Below are positions 42,166 through 50,236 of a stretch of 64,000 bases of DNA, piece by piece (the stretch's first letter is position 1; each line of letters begins with the position of its first letter). Source of the DNA: Caldimonas mangrovi (lineage in GTDB: Bacteria; Pseudomonadota; Gammaproteobacteria; Burkholderiales; Burkholderiaceae_C). Made by a program: the position numbers and the translations under genes. A model generated the notes under the pieces. That model did no database searches, was not told where the DNA came from, and saw only the letters and a list, made by a program, of their open reading frames with translations. The stretch covers positions 1 to 64,000 of the forward strand of contig NZ_JAMKFE010000020.1 in the NCBI RefSeq assembly GCF_023721835.1. The letters run 5' to 3'.

Positions 42166-42744
42166 ATGAACATCTCCACCGAGCAATTGTTCGACCACGC
42201 CCGCACCCACAACGTGTGGCTCGACCGGCCCGTGCCGGACGACCTGCTGCACCGTTTGTACGAGATGATGAAGTTCGGCCCGACTTCGGCCAACTGCAGC
42301 CCGGCGCGCATCGTCTTCGTCAGGTCGCCCGAGGCCAAGGCGCGGCTGGTGCCGTGCATGAGCGAAGGCAACCGGGCCAAGACCGCTGCCGCGCCGGTGA
42401 CCGCGATCATCGGCATGGACTTGAAGTTCTACGAGAAGCTGCCGCAGTTGTTCCCGCACGACCCGGGCGCGCGCTCCTGGTTCGAGGGCAATGACGCGAC
42501 GATCCAGTCGACCGCGTTTCGCAACTCCAGCCTGCAAGGCGGCTACTTCATCATCGCGGCCCGCGCACTCGGGCTCGACTGCGGCCCGATGAGCGGCTTC
42601 GATGCGCCGCGCGTGGACGCCGAGTTCTGGCGCGGCACGTCGGTCAAGACCAATTTCGTCTGCAGCCTCGGCTACGGCGACGCCACCCAGCTGTTCCCGC
42701 GCAGTCCGCGCCTGAGCTTCGACGAGGCGTGCCGGCTTGCCTGA
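42166..42744 (+). CDS. RutE-type malonic semialdehyde reductase / nitroreductase
   Basis: A 192-residue FMN-dependent nitroreductase-fold protein. [22 protein letters not shown] and [20 protein letters not shown] are the pattern of the RutE/HadB group, which reduces malonic semialdehyde in the Rut pyrimidine pathway. No other rut genes are near, so it may act on other aldehydes or quinones. The stop overlaps the next gene's TTG start. Confidence 0.85.
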   Translation: MNISTEQLFDHARTHNVWLDRPVPDDLLHRLYEMMKFGPTSANCSPARIVFVRSPEAKARLVPCMSEGNRAKTAAAPVTAIIGMDLKFYEKLPQLFPHDPGARSWFEGNDATIQSTAFRNSSLQGGYFIIAARALGLDCGPMSGFDAPRVDAEFWRGTSVKTNFVCSLGYGDATQLFPRSPRLSFDEACRLA

Positions 42745-43501
42745 CGGGTTCACGTCCGCACTGATCGTCGACCCGTGGTTCTATGCCGCGGCGGTGCCGG
42801 CCGTGCTGTTGATGGGCCTGTCCAAGAGCGGCTTCGGCGCCGGATTCGGTTCGCTGGCGGTGCCGATCATGGCGCTCGTGATTCCTGTGCCGCAGGCCGC
42901 CGCCATCATGCTGCCGCTGCTCGCGGTGATGGACGCGCTGGGCGTCGCGGCCTATGTGAAGCACGTCGACAAGGCACTGATCCGGCTGCTGCTGCCCGCT
43001 GGCCTGGTCGGCACGGTGGTGGGTACGGTCCTGTTCGGCGTGCTGTCCCCGCAGGTGGTGGCCGGTGTGGTCGGGGCGCTGACGCTGCTGTTCCTGGCCC
43101 AGCGACTGTTCTTTCCGCCGCGTGCCGATGCACCGCCACCGCCCCGCTGGCTGGGCTGGACGCTGGGCGTGGCGTCGGGCTTCACCAGTTTCGTCGCGCA
43201 TGCCGGCGCCCCGCCGGTGAACGCCTACGTGCTGCCGTTGCGGCTGCCGCCGTTGACGTTCGCCGCGACGATGGCCGTGTTCTTCGCGGTGGTCAATGCG
43301 TCGAAGTGGGTGCCGTATGCGTGGCTGGGGTTGATCGACCTGCGCAACATGGCGACCGCGCTGGTGCTGATGCCGTTGGCGCCGCTGGGCGTGTGGGTGG
43401 GCGTGAGGCTGGTGCACCGGGTGAGCACGGTCTGGTTCTACCGCTTGGTGTATGCCGGGATGTTGCTCACTGGAGTGAAGCTGCTTTGGGATGCGGTTTG
43501 A
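42737..43501 (+). CDS. TSUP-family permease (TauE/SafE type)
   Basis: A 254-residue membrane protein with about eight segments. The N-terminal repeat has [24 protein letters not shown] and the C-terminal one [24 protein letters not shown], as in sulfite or organosulfonate exporters. The only fitting start is TTG 42737, inside the end of the upstream gene. The transported compound is unknown. Confidence 0.87.
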   Translation: MPDGFTSALIVDPWFYAAAVPAVLLMGLSKSGFGAGFGSLAVPIMALVIPVPQAAAIMLPLLAVMDALGVAAYVKHVDKALIRLLLPAGLVGTVVGTVLFGVLSPQVVAGVVGALTLLFLAQRLFFPPRADAPPPPRWLGWTLGVASGFTSFVAHAGAPPVNAYVLPLRLPPLTFAATMAVFFAVVNASKWVPYAWLGLIDLRNMATALVLMPLAPLGVWVGVRLVHRVSTVWFYRLVYAGMLLTGVKLLWDAV

Positions 43502-44151
43502 CGGAGGGGGCAGCTTGGCTGACTTGCTGGGTGCGTGCTTTGCTTTGCTTTGCTTTGCTTTGCTGGGCGTGCTTCTTGTGGCGCTGTGCTCCATTGCGCT
43601 GCCGCGCCGGGAGCCCGCCCCGGCGGGCGGGTAACTTTCTTCTGTTGGCTCAGAAGAAAGTCACCAAAGAAGAGAGCCTGAATGCAACACCATGCACTCT
43701 GACCGTTGTGCTTCTTCCCCTCAGCCCAGCGGGCGGTCGATCCCCGCCCAATGGGCTAGAACCACCTGCTCGTCCAACACTACGGGTTCGCTGCGCGAGA
43801 CCCTGGAGAAACTCAGGAACAGCCTGGGCTATGCGTAGCGAGCCCGTTCACGCCGGCGCCGTTCGTGTTGCTTGGGTTTTGTCTTCGGTCCCGGTCTTCG
43901 GTCCGCTTCGGACCGAAACAACAGGTGTGCGGCCTCTCTAGCCAGCACGGCATACACAGGCCGCCCGCCGGTCCGCCTTTAAGAAGCTCAACGGTCAGAG
44001 TGCATGGTGTTCTTCTTCAGGCCCTTTGCTTTGGTGACTTTCATTTGGGCCAGCCAAATGAAAGTTACCCGCCCGCCGGGGCGGACTCCCGGCACGGCAG
44101 TGCAATGAGGCACAGCGCCACAAGAAGCACGCCAAGCAAAGCAAAGCTGCA
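43502..44151. repeat. Gene-free 650-bp region forming a large inverted repeat
   Basis: The left arm (about 43537-43707) and right arm (about 43989-44146) are inverted copies of one repeat of about 155 bases: CTTTG run, GGCGTGCTTCTTGTGGCGCTG, GGGAGyCCGCCCCGGCGGGCGGGTAACTTTC, a hairpin, GTCACCAAAG, CACCATGCACTCTGACCGTTG. Each arm carries its own hairpin at 43631-43664 and 44034-44068. The spacer (43708-43988) has no recognisable gene. Frames through it encode only low-grade translations and are left out. Confidence 0.85.
43537..43565 (+). repeat. CTTTG pentamer run
   Basis: Five tandem CTTTG units stand at the outer end of the left arm, compared with two in the right arm. Such a run can change its copy number by slippage. 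Confidence 0.8.
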
Positions 44152-45963
44152 TCACTGCCCCCATCCCTCCCGCTTGCGACTCTCCAGGCTTTGCCGCTCC
44201 TGCGCAAACAGCTCCTCCAGTTGCTGCCGCCCCTGCTTGGCGATCGCGATCAGCTTTGCCTGATCGCGATAGTGCGGCAACTGCGCCTCCAACTGCTCGA
44301 CGGTGTGCCGCCGGAACCTCATCGCCAGCTGCCGTGCATGGTGGGGATGCCACCCCATCGCCTCCAGCACCGTGCGAGCACTCGTCAATGCCGAATCGAG
44401 CGTCTCGCGTTCGATGTCGGTGACGCCGCGCCGGCGCAGCTCGTACCAGTGCGTCACGTTGCGCGCGCGGGCGACGATGTGCAGGTGGGGAAAGTGCTCG
44501 CGTGCCAGGTCGGCGATCTGCAGGCTCTGCTCGATATCGTCGACGGCGATGACCAGCACGCGCGCCTGGTCTGCGCCGGCGATCCGCAGCAGGTCCAGCC
44601 GCGTGGCGTCGCCGTAGTGCACGCGCCAGCCGAAGCGGCGGATGGCCTCGACCTGGTCGGGATCGTGGTCGAGCACCGTCGCGCGGACACCATTCGCATA
44701 GAGCAGGCGGCCGATCACCTGGCCGTAGCGGCCGAAGCCGGCGATCAGCACCGGTGCTTCTTGCGGTTCGGTCAATTCGGCCACGGGCGGGGCGTCGTGC
44801 CCGGTGAGCCGGGGTGACAGCAGCTTGTCGACGACCACCAGCAGCAAGGGGGTCAGCAGCATCGACAAGGCGATGACCGCGACCAGGATGGAGGCGGTGG
44901 ACGCGTCGAGCACGCCGCTCAGTGCACCGGCTTGCAGCACGACGAAACCGAACTCGCCGCCCTGGGCCAGCAGCAGCATGAAGACGGCCCGTTCCGGACG
45001 CGGGATCGGCATGCCGCGTGCGATGCCCCACATCACCAGCAGCTTGAGCGACAGGAAGCACACCAGCACCAACGCGATCACGCCGGCGTTGGCCAGCACC
45101 ACCGAAAAGTCGATCGACATGCCGACGGCCATGAAAAACAGACCCATCAACAAGCCCTTGAACGGCTCGATATCGGTTTGCAGTTGGCGCCGATATTCGC
45201 TGTCGGCCAGCAGCACGCCGGCCAGGAAGGCGCCCAGCGCCATCGACATGCCGACGGCCTGCATCAGCGCGGCGATGGCGACGACCAGCAGCAGCGATGC
45301 GGCAGTGAAGATCTCGCGCGAGTCGCTCTTGGCGATCCAGTGCAACAGCGGCCGCAGCAGCAGGCGCCCGCCCAGCACGACGGCCGCCACCATCGCCACG
45401 GCCTTCAGTGCCGCGCCGGTGCCACCGGTGTCGCCGGCATGCGCGGCCGAGCCGAGCAGCGGCAGCAGGGCGAGAAAGGGGATGGAGGCGACGTCCTGGA
45501 ACAACGAGATCGACAACACCGAACGGCCGGCCTCCCGCTGCAGCAGGTGGCGCTCGCCGAGCACGCCCAGCGCGATCGCGGTGGAAGACATGCTGAGCCC
45601 GAAGCCCGCGACCACGCTGACCTGCCACGACCACCCCGCGGCGTGCCCGAGCAGGGCGATCAGCAAGGTGCTCGTGAGCACCTGCACGCCGCCCCAGCCG
45701 AAGATGGGCTTGCGCAACGCCCAGAGACGGGACGGCTCGAGGTCCATGCCGACCAGGAACAGCATCAGCACCACGCCGAACTCCGAGAAGCTCAGGATCT
45801 GCTGTGCCTCGCTCAGGAGGCTCAGGCCCCAGGGCCCGATCGCCATGCCGGCCACGAGATAGCCGAGGATGGCGCCCAGGCCGAGGGCCTTGGCCAGCGG
45901 GACCGCGATCACTGCGGCGGCCAGATAGACGAGGGAATTGGTCAGCCAGGTGGAAGCTTCCAT
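44152..45963 (-). CDS. kefC: KefC/KefB-type K+/H+ antiporter
   Basis: A 603-residue protein: about 12 membrane segments of the CPA2 type (LGYLVAGMAIGPWGLSLL; LFLVGMDLEP; LAQGGEFGFVVL) and a cytoplasmic RCK/KTN domain with the nucleotide motif IAGFGRYGQVIGRLL. Glutathione-gated K+ efflux protects against electrophiles. ATG 45963 gives the family N-terminus MEASTWLTN. The 3' end abuts the right arm of the inverted repeat. Confidence 0.92.
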   Translation of the reverse strand: MEASTWLTNSLVYLAAAVIAVPLAKALGLGAILGYLVAGMAIGPWGLSLLSEAQQILSFSEFGVVLMLFLVGMDLEPSRLWALRKPIFGWGGVQVLTSTLLIALLGHAAGWSWQVSVVAGFGLSMSSTAIALGVLGERHLLQREAGRSVLSISLFQDVASIPFLALLPLLGSAAHAGDTGGTGAALKAVAMVAAVVLGGRLLLRPLLHWIAKSDSREIFTAASLLLVVAIAALMQAVGMSMALGAFLAGVLLADSEYRRQLQTDIEPFKGLLMGLFFMAVGMSIDFSVVLANAGVIALVLVCFLSLKLLVMWGIARGMPIPRPERAVFMLLLAQGGEFGFVVLQAGALSGVLDASTASILVAVIALSMLLTPLLLVVVDKLLSPRLTGHDAPPVAELTEPQEAPVLIAGFGRYGQVIGRLLYANGVRATVLDHDPDQVEAIRRFGWRVHYGDATRLDLLRIAGADQARVLVIAVDDIEQSLQIADLAREHFPHLHIVARARNVTHWYELRRRGVTDIERETLDSALTSARTVLEAMGWHPHHARQLAMRFRRHTVEQLEAQLPHYRDQAKLIAIAKQGRQQLEELFAQERQSLESRKREGWGQ

Positions 45964-45989
45964 GCGCTGCTTTCTGCGGAAGTCGGGGC

Positions 45990-46595
45990 TTATGCTGCGG
46001 TGGGGCGGGCCGAGGGAGGCACGTCGCAGCTCGGGCAATCGGCCATCTGATCGATCTCGGGCCAGCGCGGGTAGCTGCGCAGCCGTTCGGTGAACAGCTG
46101 CACGTGCTGCTGCAGCACCGGCTCGGCCACGGTGTGCGCGCCGTGCAGCAGCAGCGGCGGCAGGAAGCGCAGCCCGCACAGCGCGGCGGTCTGCTCATAG
46201 GGCGGCAGGAAGGCGTCGAAGAAATAGCGGTTGTAGCTGGCCGGGTGGTATGACGATTCCGGCCCGCCGGTGGAGGCGACCAGCCACACGTCCTTGCCGT
46301 GCAAGGCGTCACCCGCACGGCCGTAGGCCCAGCCGTAGGTCAGCACCTCGTCGAGCCAGAGCTTCATCAGCGCGGGCATGCTGTACCACTGGATGGGGTG
46401 CATCCAGACGATCAGATCGGCCTCGCGCAATGCCTGCTGCTCGGCCCGCACGTCGATCAGGTAGTCGGGATACAGCGCATACAGGTCGCGCACCGCGACC
46501 TCGCCGCCCAGGCTGCGTGCGGCTTGCAGCAGCGACGTGTTGACGTGAGACAGGTGCAGTTGCGGGTGCGCAGCGAGAACCAGGAGACGGGGCAT
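45990..46595 (-). CDS. kefF: KefF/KefG-type NAD(P)H oxidoreductase, antiporter partner
   Basis: A 201-residue flavodoxin-fold quinone reductase. MPRLLVLAAHPQLHLSHVN, HPIQWYSMPALMKLWLDEVLTYGWAYG and STGGPESSYHP are the family motifs for flavin and product binding. It ends 26 bases before kefC, so both are in one operon, where it would activate the antiporter. The C-terminal end is Cys-containing and unlike its relatives (DCPSCDVPP). Confidence 0.9.
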   Translation of the reverse strand: MPRLLVLAAHPQLHLSHVNTSLLQAARSLGGEVAVRDLYALYPDYLIDVRAEQQALREADLIVWMHPIQWYSMPALMKLWLDEVLTYGWAYGRAGDALHGKDVWLVASTGGPESSYHPASYNRYFFDAFLPPYEQTAALCGLRFLPPLLLHGAHTVAEPVLQQHVQLFTERLRSYPRWPEIDQMADCPSCDVPPSARPTAA

Positions 46596-46717
46596 GTCGG
46601 ACTTCGGAGGTGTCGCGCAGGCGACGGGCGGTCTACGCACCGTCGTGGTTTGTCTTGAGACCGCTCACGCCGGGCGCCGCTAACATTACCCGATTCCATA
46701 GACGGGCGGAGGATGCG

Positions 46718-47338
46718 ATGCCGGTGATCGTGGTGGCCAATCCGAAGGGCGGTGTGGGCAAGTCGACGCTGTCGACCAACCTCGCTGGCTATCTCGCGTT
46801 GCAAGGGCACAAGGTGATGCTCGGCGACATCGACCGGCAGCAGTCCTCGCGCACCTGGCTGTCGCTGCGCCCGCAGGCGGCGCGCCCCATTGCCAGCTGG
46901 GACGCCACGCACGACGACGTCGTCAAGCCGCCGAAGGGCACCACGCACGTGGTGCTCGACACGCCCGCCGGCCTGCACGGCAAGCGCTTCGACGAGCTGA
47001 TGAAGCTGGCCGACAAGATCGTGGTGCCGCTGCAGCCGAGCATCTTCGACATCTATGCCACCCGCACCTTCCTCGACCAAGTGCACGCGCATCGCAAGTC
47101 CGACAAGGTGCAGGTCGGCGTGGTCGGCATGCGCGTGAAGGACGGCACCATCGCGGCCGACCAGCTCAAGGCCTTCGTCGCCACGCTCGAAGTGCCGGTG
47201 ATCGGCTACGTGCGCGACACGCAGAACTACATCCAGCTCGCCGCCCGCGGCCTGACGCTGTGGGACGTGGCCCCGAGCCGCGTCGAGCGCGACCTGGAAC
47301 AATGGCAGCCGATCGTCCGCTGGGTCGACCACGGATGA
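46718..47338 (+). CDS. ParA-family ATPase (orphan)
   Basis: A 206-residue ATPase with the deviant Walker A KGGVGKST (residues 9-16) and VVLDTPAG in the place of Walker B. Small ParA/MinD proteins of this type, without a ParB nearby, position large protein complexes or chromosomal loci. GGAGGA at 46707-46712 supports ATG 46718. The stop overlaps the possible ATG 47335 of the MaoC gene. Confidence 0.88.
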   Translation: MPVIVVANPKGGVGKSTLSTNLAGYLALQGHKVMLGDIDRQQSSRTWLSLRPQAARPIASWDATHDDVVKPPKGTTHVVLDTPAGLHGKRFDELMKLADKIVVPLQPSIFDIYATRTFLDQVHAHRKSDKVQVGVVGMRVKDGTIAADQLKAFVATLEVPVIGYVRDTQNYIQLAARGLTLWDVAPSRVERDLEQWQPIVRWVDHG

Positions 47339-47364
47339 GCGAGTCGTCTTTCCCCAAGGACCTC

Positions 47365-47820
47365 ATGAAAACCTTCGAACACCTGCAAGACCTCGCGCCG
47401 CTGGTCGGCGAATCGCTCGGCGCCAGCGACTGGATCGCCGTCGACCAGGAACGCATCGACCGCTTCGCTGAAGCGACCGGCGATCACCAGTGGATCCATG
47501 TCGACCCTGAGCGCGCCCAGGCCGGGCCGTTCGGCACGACCGTTGCCCACGGGTTCCTGACGCTCAGCCTGCTGCCGGCGTTCTTTGCGACCGGCTTCGA
47601 GGTGAAGCACTCGCGCATGGGCATCAACTACGGCTTGAACAAGGTGCGTTTCCCGGCACCGGTGCCGGTGGGCAGCCGGCTGCGGGCGCATTTCAAGCTG
47701 CTGGGCTTCGAGCCGGTCGACAACAACGGCGTGCAGTTGACGATCGAGGTGAGCATCGAGCGCGAAGGGTCGGCCAAGCCCGTGTGCGTAGCGGAGTCCG
47801 TCTCCCGCCGCTACCCCTGA
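47365..47820 (+). CDS. MaoC-family dehydratase
   Basis: A 151-residue hot-dog-fold protein. The motif ATGDHQWIHVDPERAQAGPFGTTVAHGFLTLSL contains the hydratase Asp/His pair of R-specific enoyl-CoA hydratases. It acts on 3-hydroxyacyl-CoA or related compounds. ATG 47365 has AAGGA upstream and gives the usual length; ATG 47335, coupled to the ParA stop, would add ten residues. Confidence 0.9.
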   Translation: MKTFEHLQDLAPLVGESLGASDWIAVDQERIDRFAEATGDHQWIHVDPERAQAGPFGTTVAHGFLTLSLLPAFFATGFEVKHSRMGINYGLNKVRFPAPVPVGSRLRAHFKLLGFEPVDNNGVQLTIEVSIEREGSAKPVCVAESVSRRYP

Positions 47821-47936
47821 AAGGGTCGACAGGGGGTGAATCCCTCTTAATGGGGGACCCGATCGACCGGTTGCCGGGTTAGCATCCTTGCCGTCGTATG
47901 GCGACTGATGATGTTGACAGGCTGTTGGAGGAGCGC

Positions 47937-48671
47937 ATGAAGGTACTGCTGGTCGATGACCATCCGCTGATTCTTTCCGCCCTCCAGAGCGTCATCCAGG
48001 GACTGGGCGACGACGTGCGGGTCGTCGGTGCCTCCAGCGGGCGCGCCGCGCGCGAGACGCTGCAACAGGACCCCGACTACGACCTGGTGCTGCTCGATCT
48101 GCACCTGGGCGATGCCAACGGCTTCGACCTGCTGGCCGAGATGCGCCAGACCTACCCGGCGCTGCCGGTGGTCGTCATCTCCGCTTCCGATCGCACCAGC
48201 GACGTGATCCGCGCGATCGACATGGGCGCCATGGGCTTTGTGCCGAAGCGGGCCTCGAACGAAACCCTGTTCGAGGCGCTGCGCATGGTGATGTCGGGCG
48301 GCGTCTACGTGCCGCCGATGAGCATGGGCATCGACAGCGGCGGCAGCGTGCCGGTCGAGCCACCGGCACCGCCGGGGTTCGCGCCGTCGGTCGGCGGGGT
48401 GGCGGCCCAGTCGGGCTACCAGACCCAGCCTTCGCTGGCGTCGCTGGGCCTGACACCGCGGCAGACCGACGTGCTGGCGCTGCTGCTGCAGGGCAAGCCC
48501 AACAAGCTGATCGCCCGCGAGCTGAACCTGTCGGTTGAAACCGTCAAGGACCACGTCGCGGCGGTGTTGCGCGCGCTCGGCGTCAACTCGCGCACGCAGG
48601 CGGTGCTGGCGGTGAGCCAGATGACACAGCAACACGGAGCTTTCTCGACCTGGCGCCCCACACAGCGCTGA
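47937..48671 (+). CDS. LuxR/NarL-type response regulator
   Basis: A 244-residue regulator. The receiver domain has DDHP at its start and the phosphorylation site Asp54 in LVLLDLHLGD; a Pro/Gly-rich linker (about 130-165) leads to a LuxR-type helix-turn-helix (LGLTPRQTDVLALLLQGKPNKLIARELNLSVETVKDHV). GGAGGAG at 47927-47933 serves ATG 47937. It opens a four-gene operon that also holds a hybrid kinase, its probable partner. Confidence 0.92.
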   Translation: MKVLLVDDHPLILSALQSVIQGLGDDVRVVGASSGRAARETLQQDPDYDLVLLDLHLGDANGFDLLAEMRQTYPALPVVVISASDRTSDVIRAIDMGAMGFVPKRASNETLFEALRMVMSGGVYVPPMSMGIDSGGSVPVEPPAPPGFAPSVGGVAAQSGYQTQPSLASLGLTPRQTDVLALLLQGKPNKLIARELNLSVETVKDHVAAVLRALGVNSRTQAVLAVSQMTQQHGAFSTWRPTQR

Positions 48672-48699
48672 GCCGCAACCGTCATCCCGCGGGGCTTGC

Positions 48700-50235
48700 A
48701 TGCGCGTCGCCATCATTGCGGTCTTCACCGACTACCACCGCCGCGGCGCGCATCATCGCGGTGGCCTGCAGCCGCAGATCGGGCCGCTGGTGGCCGCGCT
48801 GCTGCCGGACTGGTGCGACGTCGAGATCGTCAACGACACCTGGGAAGATCCGGATTGGTCGCGCAGCTACGACCTGGTCTTTCTGTCGTGCGTCCATGCC
48901 GACTTCGACCGGGCGCGCCAGATCAGCCACTACTTCCGCCGCCGTGGCGCGCGGACCGTGCTCGGCGGCGGCATGGCCAGCAACTACCCGCACCTGTGCC
49001 GCCCCTACTTCGACGCTGTGGTGGTGGGCGACCCGGAGGACACCGTGCCCCGCATCGCGGCCGATGCCCGCGCCGGACGCCTGCAGCCGCTCTACCGGTC
49101 GGGCGGCTACGAGGCCGACAGCGTGCCGGTGCCTGCGATCGAGGGCGTCGCACACAAGCAGATTTTTCCCCTGTCGGTCGAGGCGACGCGCGGCTGCCCT
49201 TACGCGTGCGATTTCTGTGCGCTGACGGCATTGGGCACCCGTCACGAAGTGCGTCCAGTCAAGAACGTGGTGCGCGACATCCTCGCCGGCCAGGCCACGC
49301 TGCGACAACTCGGCGTGGCGAGCTGGAAACGGCGCCTGATCGTCTTCTACGACAACAACCTGGCCGGCAACCTGAAGTGGTTCCGGGAGCTGTGCCTGGC
49401 GCTCAAGCCGCTGGACGTGCGCTGGGGTGCCTGCCTGACCTTCAACGTCATCGCCAACCGGGACCTGCTCAAGCTGATGTACGACTGCGGCTGCCGCTCG
49501 GTCTTCGTCGGGCTGGAAACCTTCAATCCGGTCACGCTGAAAGACATCGACAAGCCGCAGAACAACATCGGCAAGATGGCCCAGGCGATCGCGCAGGCTC
49601 GCGACGAAGGAATACTGGTCATTGGCGGGCTGATCGTCAGTCCATTGCACGACGACGCCGCGTATATTCGCGCGTTGCCCGAGCACCTGGACCGGTGCGG
49701 CCTGCACGTCCCGAGCTTCGTGTCGTTCGAGACGCCGATCCCCGGGACGCCGTTCTTCACCCGCATGGCGGCCAGCGAGCAGCCCATGTTCCTGCCACAT
49801 GCGAACCTGTACGACTTCAGTGCCTACACGCTCGTGCTGCAGCCTCAGAAGAATCCTCTGCATGAATTCCTCGGCGCCTATCGCGAGACGATGCGACGCA
49901 TCTATTCGCCGGTGAATCGCCTCGCGAAACTGGCCGACGACCTGCCCCGCCTGTTGCGCAGAGGGTCCTGGACGGCCGCTGCGCTGGACGTAGGCGACAT
50001 GCACGCCACCCGGTTCGATCCCGTGCCCGGGCGAACCTTCATGGCGGGGACGGATGCCCTGCCGCCGGAAGTGATCCCCTTCGCGGACGACGATTTCGAT
50101 TCGGAGTCCCACCGTCTCGATATCTGCAGCCCGACGCTCGTCTCTGACGGCGAGGGGCGCGCGCTGCCGCACTGGCGCAGCTCGCAACAGGTCTTCAACC
50201 TCGAGAGCCCCACCCGAAGAAAGATGGCCGCCTGA
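48700..50235 (+). CDS. B12-binding-domain radical SAM protein
   Basis: A 511-residue protein. Residues 20-115 form a cobalamin-type Rossmann domain (DLVFLSCVHADFDRARQISHYFRRRG, GGGMASNYP, VVVGDPEDTVP), without the D-x-H-x-x-G motif. The radical SAM cluster is Cys166, Cys170, Cys173 in RGCPYACDFC, followed by the FYDNNLAGN and FVGLETFNP segments. Such enzymes methylate or rearrange unreactive carbons. The substrate is unknown; it lies between a response regulator and a sensor kinase, two bases before the latter. Confidence 0.88.
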   Translation: MRVAIIAVFTDYHRRGAHHRGGLQPQIGPLVAALLPDWCDVEIVNDTWEDPDWSRSYDLVFLSCVHADFDRARQISHYFRRRGARTVLGGGMASNYPHLCRPYFDAVVVGDPEDTVPRIAADARAGRLQPLYRSGGYEADSVPVPAIEGVAHKQIFPLSVEATRGCPYACDFCALTALGTRHEVRPVKNVVRDILAGQATLRQLGVASWKRRLIVFYDNNLAGNLKWFRELCLALKPLDVRWGACLTFNVIANRDLLKLMYDCGCRSVFVGLETFNPVTLKDIDKPQNNIGKMAQAIAQARDEGILVIGGLIVSPLHDDAAYIRALPEHLDRCGLHVPSFVSFETPIPGTPFFTRMAASEQPMFLPHANLYDFSAYTLVLQPQKNPLHEFLGAYRETMRRIYSPVNRLAKLADDLPRLLRRGSWTAAALDVGDMHATRFDPVPGRTFMAGTDALPPEVIPFADDDFDSESHRLDICSPTLVSDGEGRALPHWRSSQQVFNLESPTRRKMAA

Positions 50236-50236
50236 C

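Noticed and set aside
43565-43941. Coding frame running from the TSUP gene through the inverted repeat
   Set aside because: The frame is a by-product of the repeat sequence and lacks a start, ribosome site or domain.
47824-47868. GGTCGA/TCGACC inverted repeat upstream of the response regulator
   Set aside because: Arms of six bases spaced by more than 30 bases are expected by chance in GC-rich DNA; kept only as a weak operator candidate.
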